Shown in pieces: positions 31,691 through 42,600 of a stretch of 57,088 nucleotides of DNA (its first letter is position 1; every line of letters begins with the position of its first letter). This DNA is from a virus. Made by a program: the position numbers and the translations under genes. The stretch is from the IMG/VR virus record IMGVR_UViG_3300044619_000511, positions 1-57,088 of that record. One strand, given 5' to 3'. Below the pieces are notes generated by a model, which saw only the letters and a program-made list of their open reading frames with translations, was not told where the DNA came from and did not search any database.

Positions 31691-32448
31691 AAGTAAGTAC
31701 ACTAGATAAAATCGTAAGGGGCGCTCTCGCTGACAGGAATTATCCAATGCATTGGTATCTACAGTTTATGACCTATGCGGTTTCTTGTCTGCGTGAGTTG
31801 AACTTTGATGTCCTTCAAAATATCAAGAGTGTACGTTTGCCAGTAAATTCCTATAAGGCTGCTACTCTCCCTGTAGACTTTGTTGATTACATAAGAGTCG
31901 GTAATGAACTCGGCCAGTATATATCCCCATGGGGAGAGAAGAGAGATTCCTTTAATCGTTTAAACAAATTTGATTCACAAGGAAACAAGATCCCCTATGG
32001 AGACATCGAAGCAGCCAATGGAATACTTCCTAATAACTGGGAAGGGTTCTGGTATACGAATTATATTAATGACAAAGGTGAACATCTGGGACGTATATTC
32101 AATAACATCCCGGGCTTTAGAGAATCCTTTGTTATCCTCAGAGAGCGTGATGAGATCCAATTAGATGTGAGCTACTCTGGGCAGTTTATCGTTATGGATT
32201 ACATATCTGATGGTATGTTACTTAACGCTTCAAATTCGGTTCATCCTTATGCGATCGAGACGATCAAGGCATATATATTCTGGAAGATGAAAGAGCACGG
32301 TAGACAATTCAATCTTAGCGAAAGACAACTTGCTAAGGATGAGTTTTATAATCAGCTCCGCATCCTCAGATCAAGAATGAATACTATTGATACACTGGAT
32401 ATCCGTCGTAGTCTACAAGCTTCGTACGGTCCTGTCATAAAGAATTAA
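31687..32448 (+). CDS. Tail tubular/ring protein (T7 gp11-like, putative)
   Basis: A 253-aa protein with the pattern LPVDFVDYIRVG near residue 60, characteristic of tail-tubular-A-type and crAss-like ring proteins. C-terminal helices (YAIETIKAYIFWKMKEHGRQ, LAKDEFYNQLRILRSRMNTI) match the same group. It probably sits between portal and nozzle in a short tail. It joins the next large gene after two bases. A structural comparison would settle the assignment. Confidence 0.72.
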   Translation: MKVSTLDKIVRGALADRNYPMHWYLQFMTYAVSCLRELNFDVLQNIKSVRLPVNSYKAATLPVDFVDYIRVGNELGQYISPWGEKRDSFNRLNKFDSQGNKIPYGDIEAANGILPNNWEGFWYTNYINDKGEHLGRIFNNIPGFRESFVILRERDEIQLDVSYSGQFIVMDYISDGMLLNASNSVHPYAIETIKAYIFWKMKEHGRQFNLSERQLAKDEFYNQLRILRSRMNTIDTLDIRRSLQASYGPVIKN

Positions 32449-32450
32449 TA

Positions 32451-35400
32451 ATGCCTGTAGTAAAAAAAGCATTCACGGTCGGAATTAATAATGACGACGC
32501 CTCATACTTAATGGACCCTAAGGAATACCTTGGGGCTCTTAATATTAGGTTTGTTACGTCAGAGAATGGTGAGGTTGGGCAGATTACTAACATCGAAGGT
32601 AACCAACTAAAGAACCAGACCATTGATCGTGTAGGTGCTACAACTACATTTACGCTACCACAATACGGATGGAATAAGACTATTGGTGCATATGAGGATT
32701 ATGCAAAGAGAAGACTTTTTTGGTTTAACTACAATTCTACAGGTTGGCATGGCATATATTGTTACGATGCAGATACTGATAAGATCTACACTCTGCTAGA
32801 GAATACAAATAACGATAATCTCATATACTTCTATCAGGACAGGTTTATACATAGTATCGCCATGATTGGTGATTTAATGTATTGGATAGAGAATGGATTA
32901 CAGAAAAAGATAAATGTTGAGGCAGCGATTAAAGCTAATCACCCATCTTACTCTACAAGCGTAGAAAGATATGAATTGTTTAACCCGCTTATTACTACGC
33001 CCGGATCTGGTTATACTAATGGTGTTTATGTAGATGTACCAGTTAGCAATACTACTCCCCCGAACCCAGCCCATATTGGTATTGGTGCAAGGGCTACTGT
33101 TACAGTTGCTGGTGGCGTTGTAACAAAAGTGGTTATGACCTACTTTGGTAGGTACTATAGAAATGGTGATACGTTCACCTTTAACTCAGCTGTAATTGGC
33201 GGTACCGGTTCTGGTGTCGTGGTAACTATTAATGGGTTATTAGCAAAGAGTGTATTAACTGTGATTAGGTGGAAGCCGGTTTTCCCAGCTACAGCTACTG
33301 CACAGGTTGAACTTGGTTTAATAAATAATTTTATCGATAATAATGCGTATCAATTTACGTATCGTTATGTATATAGAGACGGCGAGAAGTCTGTATTTGC
33401 TCCACTGTCTAATATGATACCTTATGACTTAGATGGCGGTAGTATAAACTGTATAGACGTTAAGCATCCTAACCGACTTATTGAGCAGGATGTGACTTCG
33501 GTGGAGTTTGCTGTTAAGTTCATGACTGGCGGGAAGATGTTCATAATTAAGACATTTAACAAGTCAGATATTGCAACACATAACAGTGGGTCATTTCTTA
33601 CTTACAGATTCTATAATGACACAGCAGGTGCAGCTGTTGCTCCAGCAGAATACTCAAAGCCTTACGACTATGTGCCTGTTAGTTCAGAGACACTAGAGAT
33701 TGCTAAGAATAGATTATTCTTGGGTAATAACGTATATGGCTATAACGACCCAAACACTACTTCTTTATCAGCAAAAGCTATACCTATTGTATACAATAAA
33801 GTAACTGGGGTATGGATGGAGCTTGAGTATCTAAAGCTTGGTGTTGTATTAAAAGGATATTATGTTGGTATTGCATACGAGGGTGGGTATAAATATTTCT
33901 ATCCAGATACGCAACCAATCCCTCCATCATTCCCTTCTACACTTAATTTTATAAATGATCTAAACTTATTCTCTCCATCTGTAGACTTCATTACTCCTGA
34001 GCAAATAGCTACATTTGAGGGTGGTACGCTACTTACGTTTAAGTATACTGGGTATTATGCTGATGTTACCAACTTACCATTACTTCCACCAGTAACTGCA
34101 GCGGGTGCAGGTGGGATTAACTTTAAGAGTAATACATACTATAGACTTGGTATTGTGTTTTATGATAAGTACGGAAGAGGCGGTGGGGTGATTGGCAATG
34201 AACCTGCAAAGGCTATTACTGCTGATACTGCATATTCTAACTTTACTTACAATAGGGATATTATATGGAGCCTATCACAGACCAATGCGCTGAATGAGAT
34301 ACCAGATTGGGCTTGGTATTACAGTATTGTAAGAACAAAATGCTTGACTGTTTCTTCTTTTATGCAGTGGCGTGACGATTTCAAATACGTTATTAAGGAC
34401 CCAGTTACCGGCAACCTAACATATCAGGATACTTATAGCGTTGGTGCATATGGTATAGGTATACTGACAAAGAATTTAGCTGCATTGGGAATGGGATATA
34501 CATATGATGTTGATGAAGAGGCAGTTGTTAGAGTGTATAAAAGTGACGGTACTAAATTTACCTTAAATGTTAAAGACCAGTCTGGAGATTATATAATTAT
34601 TGAACCAGCTGATATTGGGTCTTCTGCTGTAGTCCCTGATCCTCTATATGAATTAAGTATACCATACGTTCTTAGTGAACAGGAGTTCTACTATGAGGTT
34701 GGTAATATGTACGAGGTAGCTAATCCTACTAGCAACTTTAGAAGTTATGCAAAAACATACGGATTTTTAAGTGGTGATGTATATATAAAACTAATTACAC
34801 CGGGTACATATTTTACTGAGAATATGAGTCTCAATAAAAGGTACTGGCAGAATTGGTATACAGGTATAGGTATGGCTAACGCTATTACCTCAGCCACACA
34901 ATCGCCAAGACCAGTTAGTATTTCCTACTCTGGTACATACCTACCCGGCACTAAGCTAAACGGTTTAAGTTCATTTGAGGCTTTAGATTTTGTGGATTTA
35001 CCTACAGAACTGCATTCTATACAGAAGTTGATTATTACTTCTAAGATTCAATTTGAAGGTAATGTGATGCTTGCGATTGGTGAGCAGGGCACAGCAAATA
35101 TATATGTAGGCGAGACTCAATTATTTGATAATACTGGCTCATCCCTCATAGCCAAGAGCTCGGGGGTAATAGGCAATATTAATATATTAAGAGGTGCCTT
35201 TGGAACCATAAATCCAGAGAGCGCCTTTAGATGGTCTGGAGAGGTTATCTATTTTGATGCCAATCGTGGAGCGTGGGTAAAGTATGATATGAATGGATTG
35301 TCTGCTATCTCAGATAATAAGATGCGGAAGTTCTTTAAAAAGTCTGGCCTTGCAATCCTAGAGAATAAGCAAGAGCCATCGGTATATAATGCAATTAATA

Positions 35401-36488
35401 CTAACCTTCCAATTAGGGTACTTGGTATGGTTGATCCATTTCATGAAGAGTATCTGGTGGCTATGCCTAGAATGGGTGTTGTCCCTGAGAATGCTGTATT
35501 AAGTGATGTTGAGATTGAAACCTATGGCTATATATTTACTATGGCTAATGCAGTAATTACTGCTGTCCCTGATAACCTATCAGGGTTCACTTATGAGTTT
35601 GGCGCAGGTCCTTCTACATCGCAGTCATTCACTTTAACTGCATCGGATCTTTCTCCAAATGGCAACCTGACAATTACAGCGCCTGCTGGATTCTCTGTTG
35701 GTACAACCGCATTAGCTAATAGTTCGTCTATAACTGTGCCTTATACTGGAACAGGGTTATTAGCTACTAATACTATATATGTAAGAATGGTTGGTGGGTT
35801 GCCAGTCAGCACACCTAGTGGAACATTGACAATTGTTGGTGGAGGTGGATCGGAAAGCGTTTCATTATCTGGAGCTGTTACTTCGCCAGTTGGAGCTATA
35901 TTAACTGCAACTCCTAGCTCAACAAGTATATTAAACTATGTTGATTCAGCCGGACCTTCTACAGCTGTGCAGATCCAGCTTACAGGATTTAACCTATCCC
36001 CTGCTTCTGGCAATATAACAATCCCTGCTTCTACCAATATTGAAGTGTCAACAACAAGCGCTACTACAGGGTTTAGCACTGCTGGTGCTACTATACCTTA
36101 TAGTGGTGGTGCACTTGCGAGCACTAATATTTGGATAAGATTAAAGGCTGGATTGGCTATTGGTTCATATAGCGAGAACATAGTTCTTACTGGTGGAGGC
36201 GCCTCTACTACTATCACAGGAAGTGGTATTGTATCAGACTGGGATATCATAACACTAGTACCAGCAGGTATTGGTAATACAACCAATGAGGCTTGTACAA
36301 CTGCTAGTATGTACGACATTATTACCCCTTACACTGGTAATCCGTTTGGACCGGGCACAGTCTTATTCTTCTCTGGTGCTCCTCCTACGCCTGTCACTGG
36401 TTATGCATATGTTAACGCCAGTGGTAGTCTTTGGAACTTAGACCCATTAACTGGTACCGTTCTTTCACTTTCACAAACTCAGTGCTAA
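32451..36488 (+). CDS. Tail nozzle/stabilisation protein with Ig-like C-terminal repeats
   Basis: A 1345-aa protein. The first about 1040 residues are beta-rich with strand and aromatic repeats (GWNKTIGAYEDYAKRRLFWFN, YRYVYRDGEKSVFAPLSN), like the beta-propeller nozzle or tail-stabilisation proteins of podoviruses. From about 1045 it carries two tandem Ig-like repeats (SQSFTLTASDLSPNGNLTITA ... TIYVRMVGG and a second VQIQLTGFNLSPASGNITIPA copy). The C-terminus (VPAGIGNTTNEACT) is Cys-containing. The Ig repeats match a domain of secreted Bacteroidetes proteins and may bind the host surface. Confidence 0.78.
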   Translation: MPVVKKAFTVGINNDDASYLMDPKEYLGALNIRFVTSENGEVGQITNIEGNQLKNQTIDRVGATTTFTLPQYGWNKTIGAYEDYAKRRLFWFNYNSTGWHGIYCYDADTDKIYTLLENTNNDNLIYFYQDRFIHSIAMIGDLMYWIENGLQKKINVEAAIKANHPSYSTSVERYELFNPLITTPGSGYTNGVYVDVPVSNTTPPNPAHIGIGARATVTVAGGVVTKVVMTYFGRYYRNGDTFTFNSAVIGGTGSGVVVTINGLLAKSVLTVIRWKPVFPATATAQVELGLINNFIDNNAYQFTYRYVYRDGEKSVFAPLSNMIPYDLDGGSINCIDVKHPNRLIEQDVTSVEFAVKFMTGGKMFIIKTFNKSDIATHNSGSFLTYRFYNDTAGAAVAPAEYSKPYDYVPVSSETLEIAKNRLFLGNNVYGYNDPNTTSLSAKAIPIVYNKVTGVWMELEYLKLGVVLKGYYVGIAYEGGYKYFYPDTQPIPPSFPSTLNFINDLNLFSPSVDFITPEQIATFEGGTLLTFKYTGYYADVTNLPLLPPVTAAGAGGINFKSNTYYRLGIVFYDKYGRGGGVIGNEPAKAITADTAYSNFTYNRDIIWSLSQTNALNEIPDWAWYYSIVRTKCLTVSSFMQWRDDFKYVIKDPVTGNLTYQDTYSVGAYGIGILTKNLAALGMGYTYDVDEEAVVRVYKSDGTKFTLNVKDQSGDYIIIEPADIGSSAVVPDPLYELSIPYVLSEQEFYYEVGNMYEVANPTSNFRSYAKTYGFLSGDVYIKLITPGTYFTENMSLNKRYWQNWYTGIGMANAITSATQSPRPVSISYSGTYLPGTKLNGLSSFEALDFVDLPTELHSIQKLIITSKIQFEGNVMLAIGEQGTANIYVGETQLFDNTGSSLIAKSSGVIGNINILRGAFGTINPESAFRWSGEVIYFDANRGAWVKYDMNGLSAISDNKMRKFFKKSGLAILENKQEPSVYNAINTNLPIRVLGMVDPFHEEYLVAMPRMGVVPENAVLSDVEIETYGYIFTMANAVITAVPDNLSGFTYEFGAGPSTSQSFTLTASDLSPNGNLTITAPAGFSVGTTALANSSSITVPYTGTGLLATNTIYVRMVGGLPVSTPSGTLTIVGGGGSESVSLSGAVTSPVGAILTATPSSTSILNYVDSAGPSTAVQIQLTGFNLSPASGNITIPASTNIEVSTTSATTGFSTAGATIPYSGGALASTNIWIRLKAGLAIGSYSENIVLTGGGASTTITGSGIVSDWDIITLVPAGIGNTTNEACTTASMYDIITPYTGNPFGPGTVLFFSGAPPTPVTGYAYVNASGSLWNLDPLTGTVLSLSQTQC

Positions 36489-37246
36489 TGCCATACTCAA
36501 CTACCATAACTACAAGTTTAGTACCTGATCTAACATACAAGATCACTTGTGCTCAGCCGGTTGAGGTATTCTATATGGGGCAGAAGGTATACGGGGCTGG
36601 TTTAACTGGGTGCTTTATCGCATCTACCTCTAGCCATTTGGTAATAGAATCGGATACATTACTATCTAGCACCCTGTACGTTACACAGATAATGACGAAC
36701 TTCTATGATCCGTATGATGGTACTGGTGGGGTATATGCATATCAGAATGCTGCCAGCAGGTTTACTTCTAAGTATGGCTTCCGTCCAGAGTGGATGAATA
36801 ATGTAGGTGGGCGGCTCGTGTCCTTCAAAGATGGCTTACCATATGTACACAACGGGCCTATCAATACATTCTACGGTACCCTTCAGGCATCCGCTATAGC
36901 TGGATTGCACAATGAGGCTGGCAATACCGTAAAGGTTTACGACTCCGTAGGGATAGAAGGGGATACGCCTACAAGGGTGCATGTAAGAACCGAGGTCCCA
37001 AATGTACAGAGTACGGATATAACTGATTTAGAGTTTGTTATAAAGGAAGGGGTTAGTTATGCCGGGATAAAGAGAGATAGGATTAGCCCTAATGTCACTG
37101 GCGGGTATAACATAGCCATGTGGAATGGGGATAGGATGAGGGGCGAGATCGCCAAGTTTATAGTTTACTATCTGTCTGCCGCTACTAAGAGGGCGTTGAA
37201 GTTCGTGAACCTAGGGTTTAATGGCAGCACTGGACAGAGTGTGTAA
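36488..37246 (+). CDS. Tail protein, probably distal part of the nozzle
   Basis: A 252-aa beta-rich protein starting at ATG 36488 in a TAATG overlap with the nozzle gene. It contains KYGFRPEWMNNVGGRLVSFKDG and YVHNGPINTFYG, a strand pattern that I associate with the last blades or tip of propeller-type nozzle proteins. It may have separated from the preceding protein. No named family is recognised. Confidence 0.65.
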   Translation: MPYSTTITTSLVPDLTYKITCAQPVEVFYMGQKVYGAGLTGCFIASTSSHLVIESDTLLSSTLYVTQIMTNFYDPYDGTGGVYAYQNAASRFTSKYGFRPEWMNNVGGRLVSFKDGLPYVHNGPINTFYGTLQASAIAGLHNEAGNTVKVYDSVGIEGDTPTRVHVRTEVPNVQSTDITDLEFVIKEGVSYAGIKRDRISPNVTGGYNIAMWNGDRMRGEIAKFIVYYLSAATKRALKFVNLGFNGSTGQSV

Positions 37247-37286
37247 AACTATATCGGATTTTCATAGTAGAAAGAATTAATAATCA

Positions 37287-37294
37287 TATTTTTG
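37287..37294 (+). promoter_or_regulatory. Bacteroidetes -7 box TATTTTTG
   Basis: TATTTTTG followed by TAAC, 30 bases before the ATG at 37317, in a 70-base gap after the tail genes. It would start the ejection-protein block. A weak TTTTC at -33 lies about 23 bases upstream. Confidence 0.55.
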
Positions 37295-37316
37295 TAACTA
37301 TACAAATTTTCAAATT

Positions 37317-37973
37317 ATGCCAATACCTTTAGCTATACCTCTTATATTGGGTGGAGCAGGTGCTATTTCTAATATTGTTGGTGCTGGTGCACAATCTCAA
37401 GCTGCTAGACAGATCACACGCTTGATGGGTGAGCTACCTAAACCTAAGATGTCTGAAGCTGCACAGAGACTTGCTGCAGAGTCAAGACTCGCTGCTCAGG
37501 AGAATCCATTGATGGCTGCAATGCAAAGGGGCGTGGCTAGCCAACAGGCTACTAATTTATTTGCTGCTCGTCAGGCTGCACGTCCAGACCAATTCTTACA
37601 GTTTGTTGCCGGTGCTGGTGAGCAGGCTCAGGATACTATGTTGAAAGCTGCTATGCAAGGCCAAAGTTTACAGGAAGGCAGAAGACAAGCTTACTATGGG
37701 GCGCTTCAAGGGCAGCAACAGGCAGAACAACAATTATTTGAAAACCAATTAGGTAACATTCAGGCTAGAGCTAACATTCTTGCTGGAGCTGCTGGGATGA
37801 GACAGGCTGCTGCGCAGGGGATTGGCCAAGGTCTAATGGGGGCAGCTAGCTCTATGTTTAGCAGTGGACTTGTTGGTGGTGCCGGTAGAGCAGCTGGAGC
37901 TGCAGGTGGTGCAGCTGCTGGTGGATCCGGAATTGACTTTGCTTCATTCATGAATTCAGTAAGAAGAAGATAA
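37317..37973 (+). CDS. Internal virion/ejection protein (T7 gp14-like, putative)
   Basis: A 218-aa protein rich in Ala, Gly and Gln. It has a hydrophobic N-terminus (LAIPLILGGAGAISNIVGAG), a long helical centre and a Gly/Ala tail that could insert into membrane (GLVGGAGRAAGAAGGAAAG). This composition and its place before two very large proteins match the smallest of the three T7 ejection proteins. It ends in a TAATG junction. The role as a membrane-inserting part of the ejection channel is inferred. Confidence 0.72.
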   Translation: MPIPLAIPLILGGAGAISNIVGAGAQSQAARQITRLMGELPKPKMSEAAQRLAAESRLAAQENPLMAAMQRGVASQQATNLFAARQAARPDQFLQFVAGAGEQAQDTMLKAAMQGQSLQEGRRQAYYGALQGQQQAEQQLFENQLGNIQARANILAGAAGMRQAAAQGIGQGLMGAASSMFSSGLVGGAGRAAGAAGGAAAGGSGIDFASFMNSVRRR

Positions 37974-39604
37974 TGGCAATAACAGTTACAGTAAACCCAG
38001 TTATTCCTTCAGGAGATGGTGGCTATGAGCTACTGGCTAGATCTATCATGGCTGGTCAGGAGATTAAGAGGAAGAGAGAGGAGGAGATACAGAAGACTAT
38101 ACTAGCACAGCGTGATGCTAACCAAAAGCTATTTGGTAGTACTCAGGAAAATCTTAGAACCTTCTACAAGGATGCTGCTAACGTGCCTGCTGAAGTTAGA
38201 AATTCAATATTCAATCAAGGTGTACAAGAGTTAAAGGCCGCTGCTAACACACCAGAGTTTCAGGCAAAAGCTCAGGAGATAGCCAATAAGGCATTTCAAT
38301 TAAACAACACATATTCGTCATTCTATAAGGGAGTCGCAGATGCTAGTAAAGTATTAGCTGATGAGATGGGCATGGACCAAGCATCAATACTTTCATTCGC
38401 TAATAAATCAATATTTGAAGAGCAGAAGGATATGCAAGGTAATGTGACCGGGAGAAGCCTTAGAGATATTTCAAACATCGCAGATCCTGTTGCTTTTATA
38501 AGAGATGAGGTGATGGCGCATCCTGAGGTGTATACTAATAGGACCGCTATGGATACTGGCGCCTTCAAGGAAATGGATGATATGAGGAAGAAGGATGCTG
38601 ATATTAAAAGTGATTTAAAGATTGACCCAACAGGTAAGAAGACTTTATCATTAGGATATAATTATAAGCTTAGCCCATTTGAGAGTGAGGAAGAAAGAAC
38701 TGATAATGTTACTGGTTTAAAATATAAAGTACCTGTATTAAAAGAGGTTATTTCTACTATATCTATACCGGGTACTAAGGATTCTTATAAAGAATTAGAT
38801 CCAGTAAAGTATGAGCAGTTTGTCGGACAAGCTGGCCCAATGACAAAGAAGAAATTATATATCGGTGCTATTGATTATATAAGAGATCATAACGCTAAAG
38901 TGCTTGAGGCTGCAGGTGTGCCTAACGCTAAAGATGTGGCGCTTACAATCTCTAAGAACAATGTTAATATGTTTGACAAGATGCCCGGATTTATCAATCC
39001 CTTTAACTCTGCAAACATAGAAAGCTTTGAGCGTATTTATGCAAAGGATTTTTTAAGGCTTGCTAAGCAATATGATGAAAAGGGTGAGGCTAAAGAGTTT
39101 ACATTAAATAGAGGTGTTGATATAGCTAAGCCTCCAATCACTGTTAACATTGGAGATAAATCTGCTACTGGCCTTGAGTCTAAACCATATCACCCAACTA
39201 CAATCGTACAGGGTATTATTGAAAATAGAGGTGGTTTTAGAGGCGCAACAGTAAATGCAGAAGGGTTAAATATGTTTGATGTTACTGATGCATTTAGTTC
39301 ATATAAGCCTTTTAAGGTTGGCAGCTACCAACAAGCATATCAAAGAGTTCTTTATTCCCCAGAAAAGAATAGATTCTATTATAGCCTATCACCAACAGGT
39401 AAATTATTTAACCAGTCTCCTGATCAATTCCAATCTTCAATAATTCAGTCTGCCCCAGATCTTGGATTTAAAGCAGATCCAGAAATATTCAGATCACTTC
39501 CTAAAGCCACTCAGCCAGCAAAGACTATCACTGCTGATCAGTTTAAAAAGATGAACATTCAGCAGAGAACAGATTTTATTAATAGTGGCGGAGTTGTAAA
39601 ATAA
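37973..39604 (+). CDS. Internal virion/ejection protein (putative)
   Basis: A 543-aa protein, mostly helical in its first 150 residues (coiled-coil-like MAGQEIKRKREEEIQKTILAQ), then mixed, with Thr/Ser-rich linkers. No enzyme motif is seen. It stands between the 218-aa and the 2451-aa protein in the same order as T7 gp14, gp15 and gp16, so I read it as the second ejection protein. It starts in the TAATG overlap. Confidence 0.65.
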   Translation: MAITVTVNPVIPSGDGGYELLARSIMAGQEIKRKREEEIQKTILAQRDANQKLFGSTQENLRTFYKDAANVPAEVRNSIFNQGVQELKAAANTPEFQAKAQEIANKAFQLNNTYSSFYKGVADASKVLADEMGMDQASILSFANKSIFEEQKDMQGNVTGRSLRDISNIADPVAFIRDEVMAHPEVYTNRTAMDTGAFKEMDDMRKKDADIKSDLKIDPTGKKTLSLGYNYKLSPFESEEERTDNVTGLKYKVPVLKEVISTISIPGTKDSYKELDPVKYEQFVGQAGPMTKKKLYIGAIDYIRDHNAKVLEAAGVPNAKDVALTISKNNVNMFDKMPGFINPFNSANIESFERIYAKDFLRLAKQYDEKGEAKEFTLNRGVDIAKPPITVNIGDKSATGLESKPYHPTTIVQGIIENRGGFRGATVNAEGLNMFDVTDAFSSYKPFKVGSYQQAYQRVLYSPEKNRFYYSLSPTGKLFNQSPDQFQSSIIQSAPDLGFKADPEIFRSLPKATQPAKTITADQFKKMNIQQRTDFINSGGVVK

Positions 39605-39610
39605 TAACCA

Positions 39611-42600
39611 ATGCCAGATCCAATTAAAAGTTTATTCGAAGCCACGAAGTCTAAGAAGATATTTTTAGATGAGGCAGATTTTAAATCTCAATTGAGTAAA
39701 GATCCTCAAGGAGTTTTTAATGCAGTATCTGATAGTAAATTATTTCTTGACTTTGATGACTTTCAAAATACATTAGGCTTAAAAAAAAAAGATGGTACAG
39801 GGTTGTTGGAGACTACTGTGCAACCTACTGGAGAACCATCTGCTACTACTTCCCCATCACAATTACCATCAGTATCGGAGCCTCTAACAAAACTAAGAGG
39901 AGCTGATATAAAGGCTATCACGCCTAAAGCACAAGGCTTAGGTGTAGACCCAATTGCTCTATCTTCTGCTGTCAATGACTTTGAGGCTGATGATGATTTT
40001 ATTGTAAACAAGGCGAAAGAGTACCAAACAAATAAAGCAGAGTATGATAAAAGTAAGGCTGCATATAGATGGCGTAGCTTACTGAAAAGCTCAATGACTG
40101 CTAAAGGGTTGAGTGACGCCGATGCTGATATACAGCTTGATTATGTTACAAAGCTACAACAGCTCGATATCGATCCTAATACTGGTGAGAATATAAAAGC
40201 AAACTTTACAACTGCATTAGATCGTGTTAATAAGATTAGACAGGCGATTACAGATAATATACCAGACCAAGACGACAAGGCTGAAGCTCTAAGAGCTTTA
40301 CAGGTTGACTCATATGCAGCTATCTTTCAAGGAATGAAAGATCAAAATGTTGTAAACAATTGGGCTGCTACTGGTGGCGGTAATATGTTTATTGGCGCTG
40401 GTCTTGATGCTCTAAAGCTTACAGATCCTGAGAAGGCTAAATTTTTAGAAGAAAGAATAAATAATAAATATGCCCCTGAAGAGGATAAGCAGTTGTATAA
40501 AAAAGAGTTAGAAGATCTTGGCTTATCTGCAGTTGCATTTGAGATAGATAGAAACTTTAATAGGGTAAGCCAAAGCGGTGCAAAGCCATCAGAGAATTTT
40601 ATTAATAGTCTTTCTAATTGGAAGAACTTGGTTGAGAAGACCAAGCGTTCTCAGATGAATAGATATGGAGATGTATCTTCTGCAGATATTGATAAAATAT
40701 TATTTGATGTAACAGAGGGACTTGAGACACCATCCGCTAAAAAATCTATATACAATGTGGCTGTTGGTGCAACAGAATGGTTAGAGAGAGGTTTGTCTGG
40801 CATATGGGATTATGCAACTAAAAACAGAGAAGAAAGAATCGCTGCTGATATGAAGCGCGATCACTCTAAATATATGACTGATGAGATCCTAAACTATGGC
40901 GACGTTGGGTCTTCGATAAGAGAGGTAGACTATATACCTAAGATTACGAATGCAGATACTAAAAAGAAGATAGACGATATTATCGCTAATACAGAGTTGT
41001 CAAGAGACAAGAAATATGAAAGTGTTTATCCTTTAATTAAATCAGCATATCAGGAAGGCCAAATAGAGTTCTTCCCTAACCCTAATAAGGGGAATATTAA
41101 TCTTACATCAAAAAATGTATTACATCTCTTATCAACATCTGGGGCTAGATCTTTAGGGAATATTATCCCAACAATTGCTAGCGGTGGTGCAATACCTGCT
41201 CCGATTATAGCAGGTCTTGATGCTACTGCCATGAAATACGATGAGCAGTTCAGGGAAGGTGAAAATGATCCAGCAGGTAGAGCTATCAGAAGCGGTCTTA
41301 CTGTTGGTATTCTATCAAATATAATGGATGAAGGTGCTTCATTAGCTAAGGCTTTCAAGGGCGGCAATGTTACTCTTGCTACTGCAAGACCTACTACTAT
41401 CACAGCTATGAAGAAGGCCGGAGAAATGATGGCAAAGGAGCAAGTGGAAGAATTAGCAACTGAAGCTATAGATGGAGATGTGGTAAAGAACTGGAAGGAA
41501 GTAATGTTATCTACTGCAATTATAGCACCAGTATTCGCTGGTTCTACTGCAGTGATTGATAAGAGAAGGTCATCAGAGTTTTATCGACAGTTATGGTTTG
41601 AGGCTGGGACTAACCCGATGCTCGCTAAGTCTGGGTTAAAAGCTATGCTTGATGATGGAGGTATAAATTCTAAGCAATATGATGAAGCAGTAAAAAGGGT
41701 AGACCAGATATCAAACATTGTGGCTAACATGCCTAAGGTTGATATGAATGGTAATCCTCTTAGTGATAGCCAGAAGGCTTTATATGCTGATAACTTAATG
41801 AAGCAATATGAAGCTAAGAACTTACCTGATACTTTGCCAAGTAAAATGGTTGACAGTATAAAGGAGGTAGCTAAGAAGGCTGATGATGAGAATGCGGTTA
41901 TACTGGAAGGCGCTGAACCTGTAAAGATGCCTGCCATACAGGTTGATAAGCCTGTGATAGAGACTAATACTTTAGCAGAGGTAGATAGGGTTAAGTCATT
42001 AGCGCCTGAGGTAGAGGATGGCGCGACGTTTGATCTAGATGGTAAGAAGTATGAAGGTAAGGGATTAATCATACCAGTGCTATCCGAGAATACTACCATA
42101 GAAGAACTGACTCCAAAGAAGATAGCTGACTTTATAGAGGCTAATAAAGCTAAGCTCGGTGGATCCACCAAAGCTGGTATATATAAGTTCCCTAATTCCA
42201 ATAAAGTATCTATCGATTTAAATATCGTAGTAGATCCAAAGTATAGAGGTATAGGATTAGAGTTCGGTAGAAATGCTGGTCAGGAATCATTATTTGATTT
42301 GGGTACATTTGAGAATGTAAAGACTGGTGCTGACGGTAAGAACCCAATGCAGTTTAGTGATGAGCAGTTTAGCGAAATTAGTAAGGCATTATCTGAGGGT
42401 AAGATGCCTAATGTGTTTGGCGGGGAATCTACAATAGAGGAGAGATTAGGCGATGAGGTTAAGGGCGATGTTGATCAGAAGGTGCAGATGGCACAGAATG
42501 CACTACAAGCAACTGGTGTAAAGATTAATATGATTGACAATACAGCTGACTTTGAAGCGGCTGTAGCTGAGCGTAAAGGTCCTGCTGGTGTTGAGGGGGT

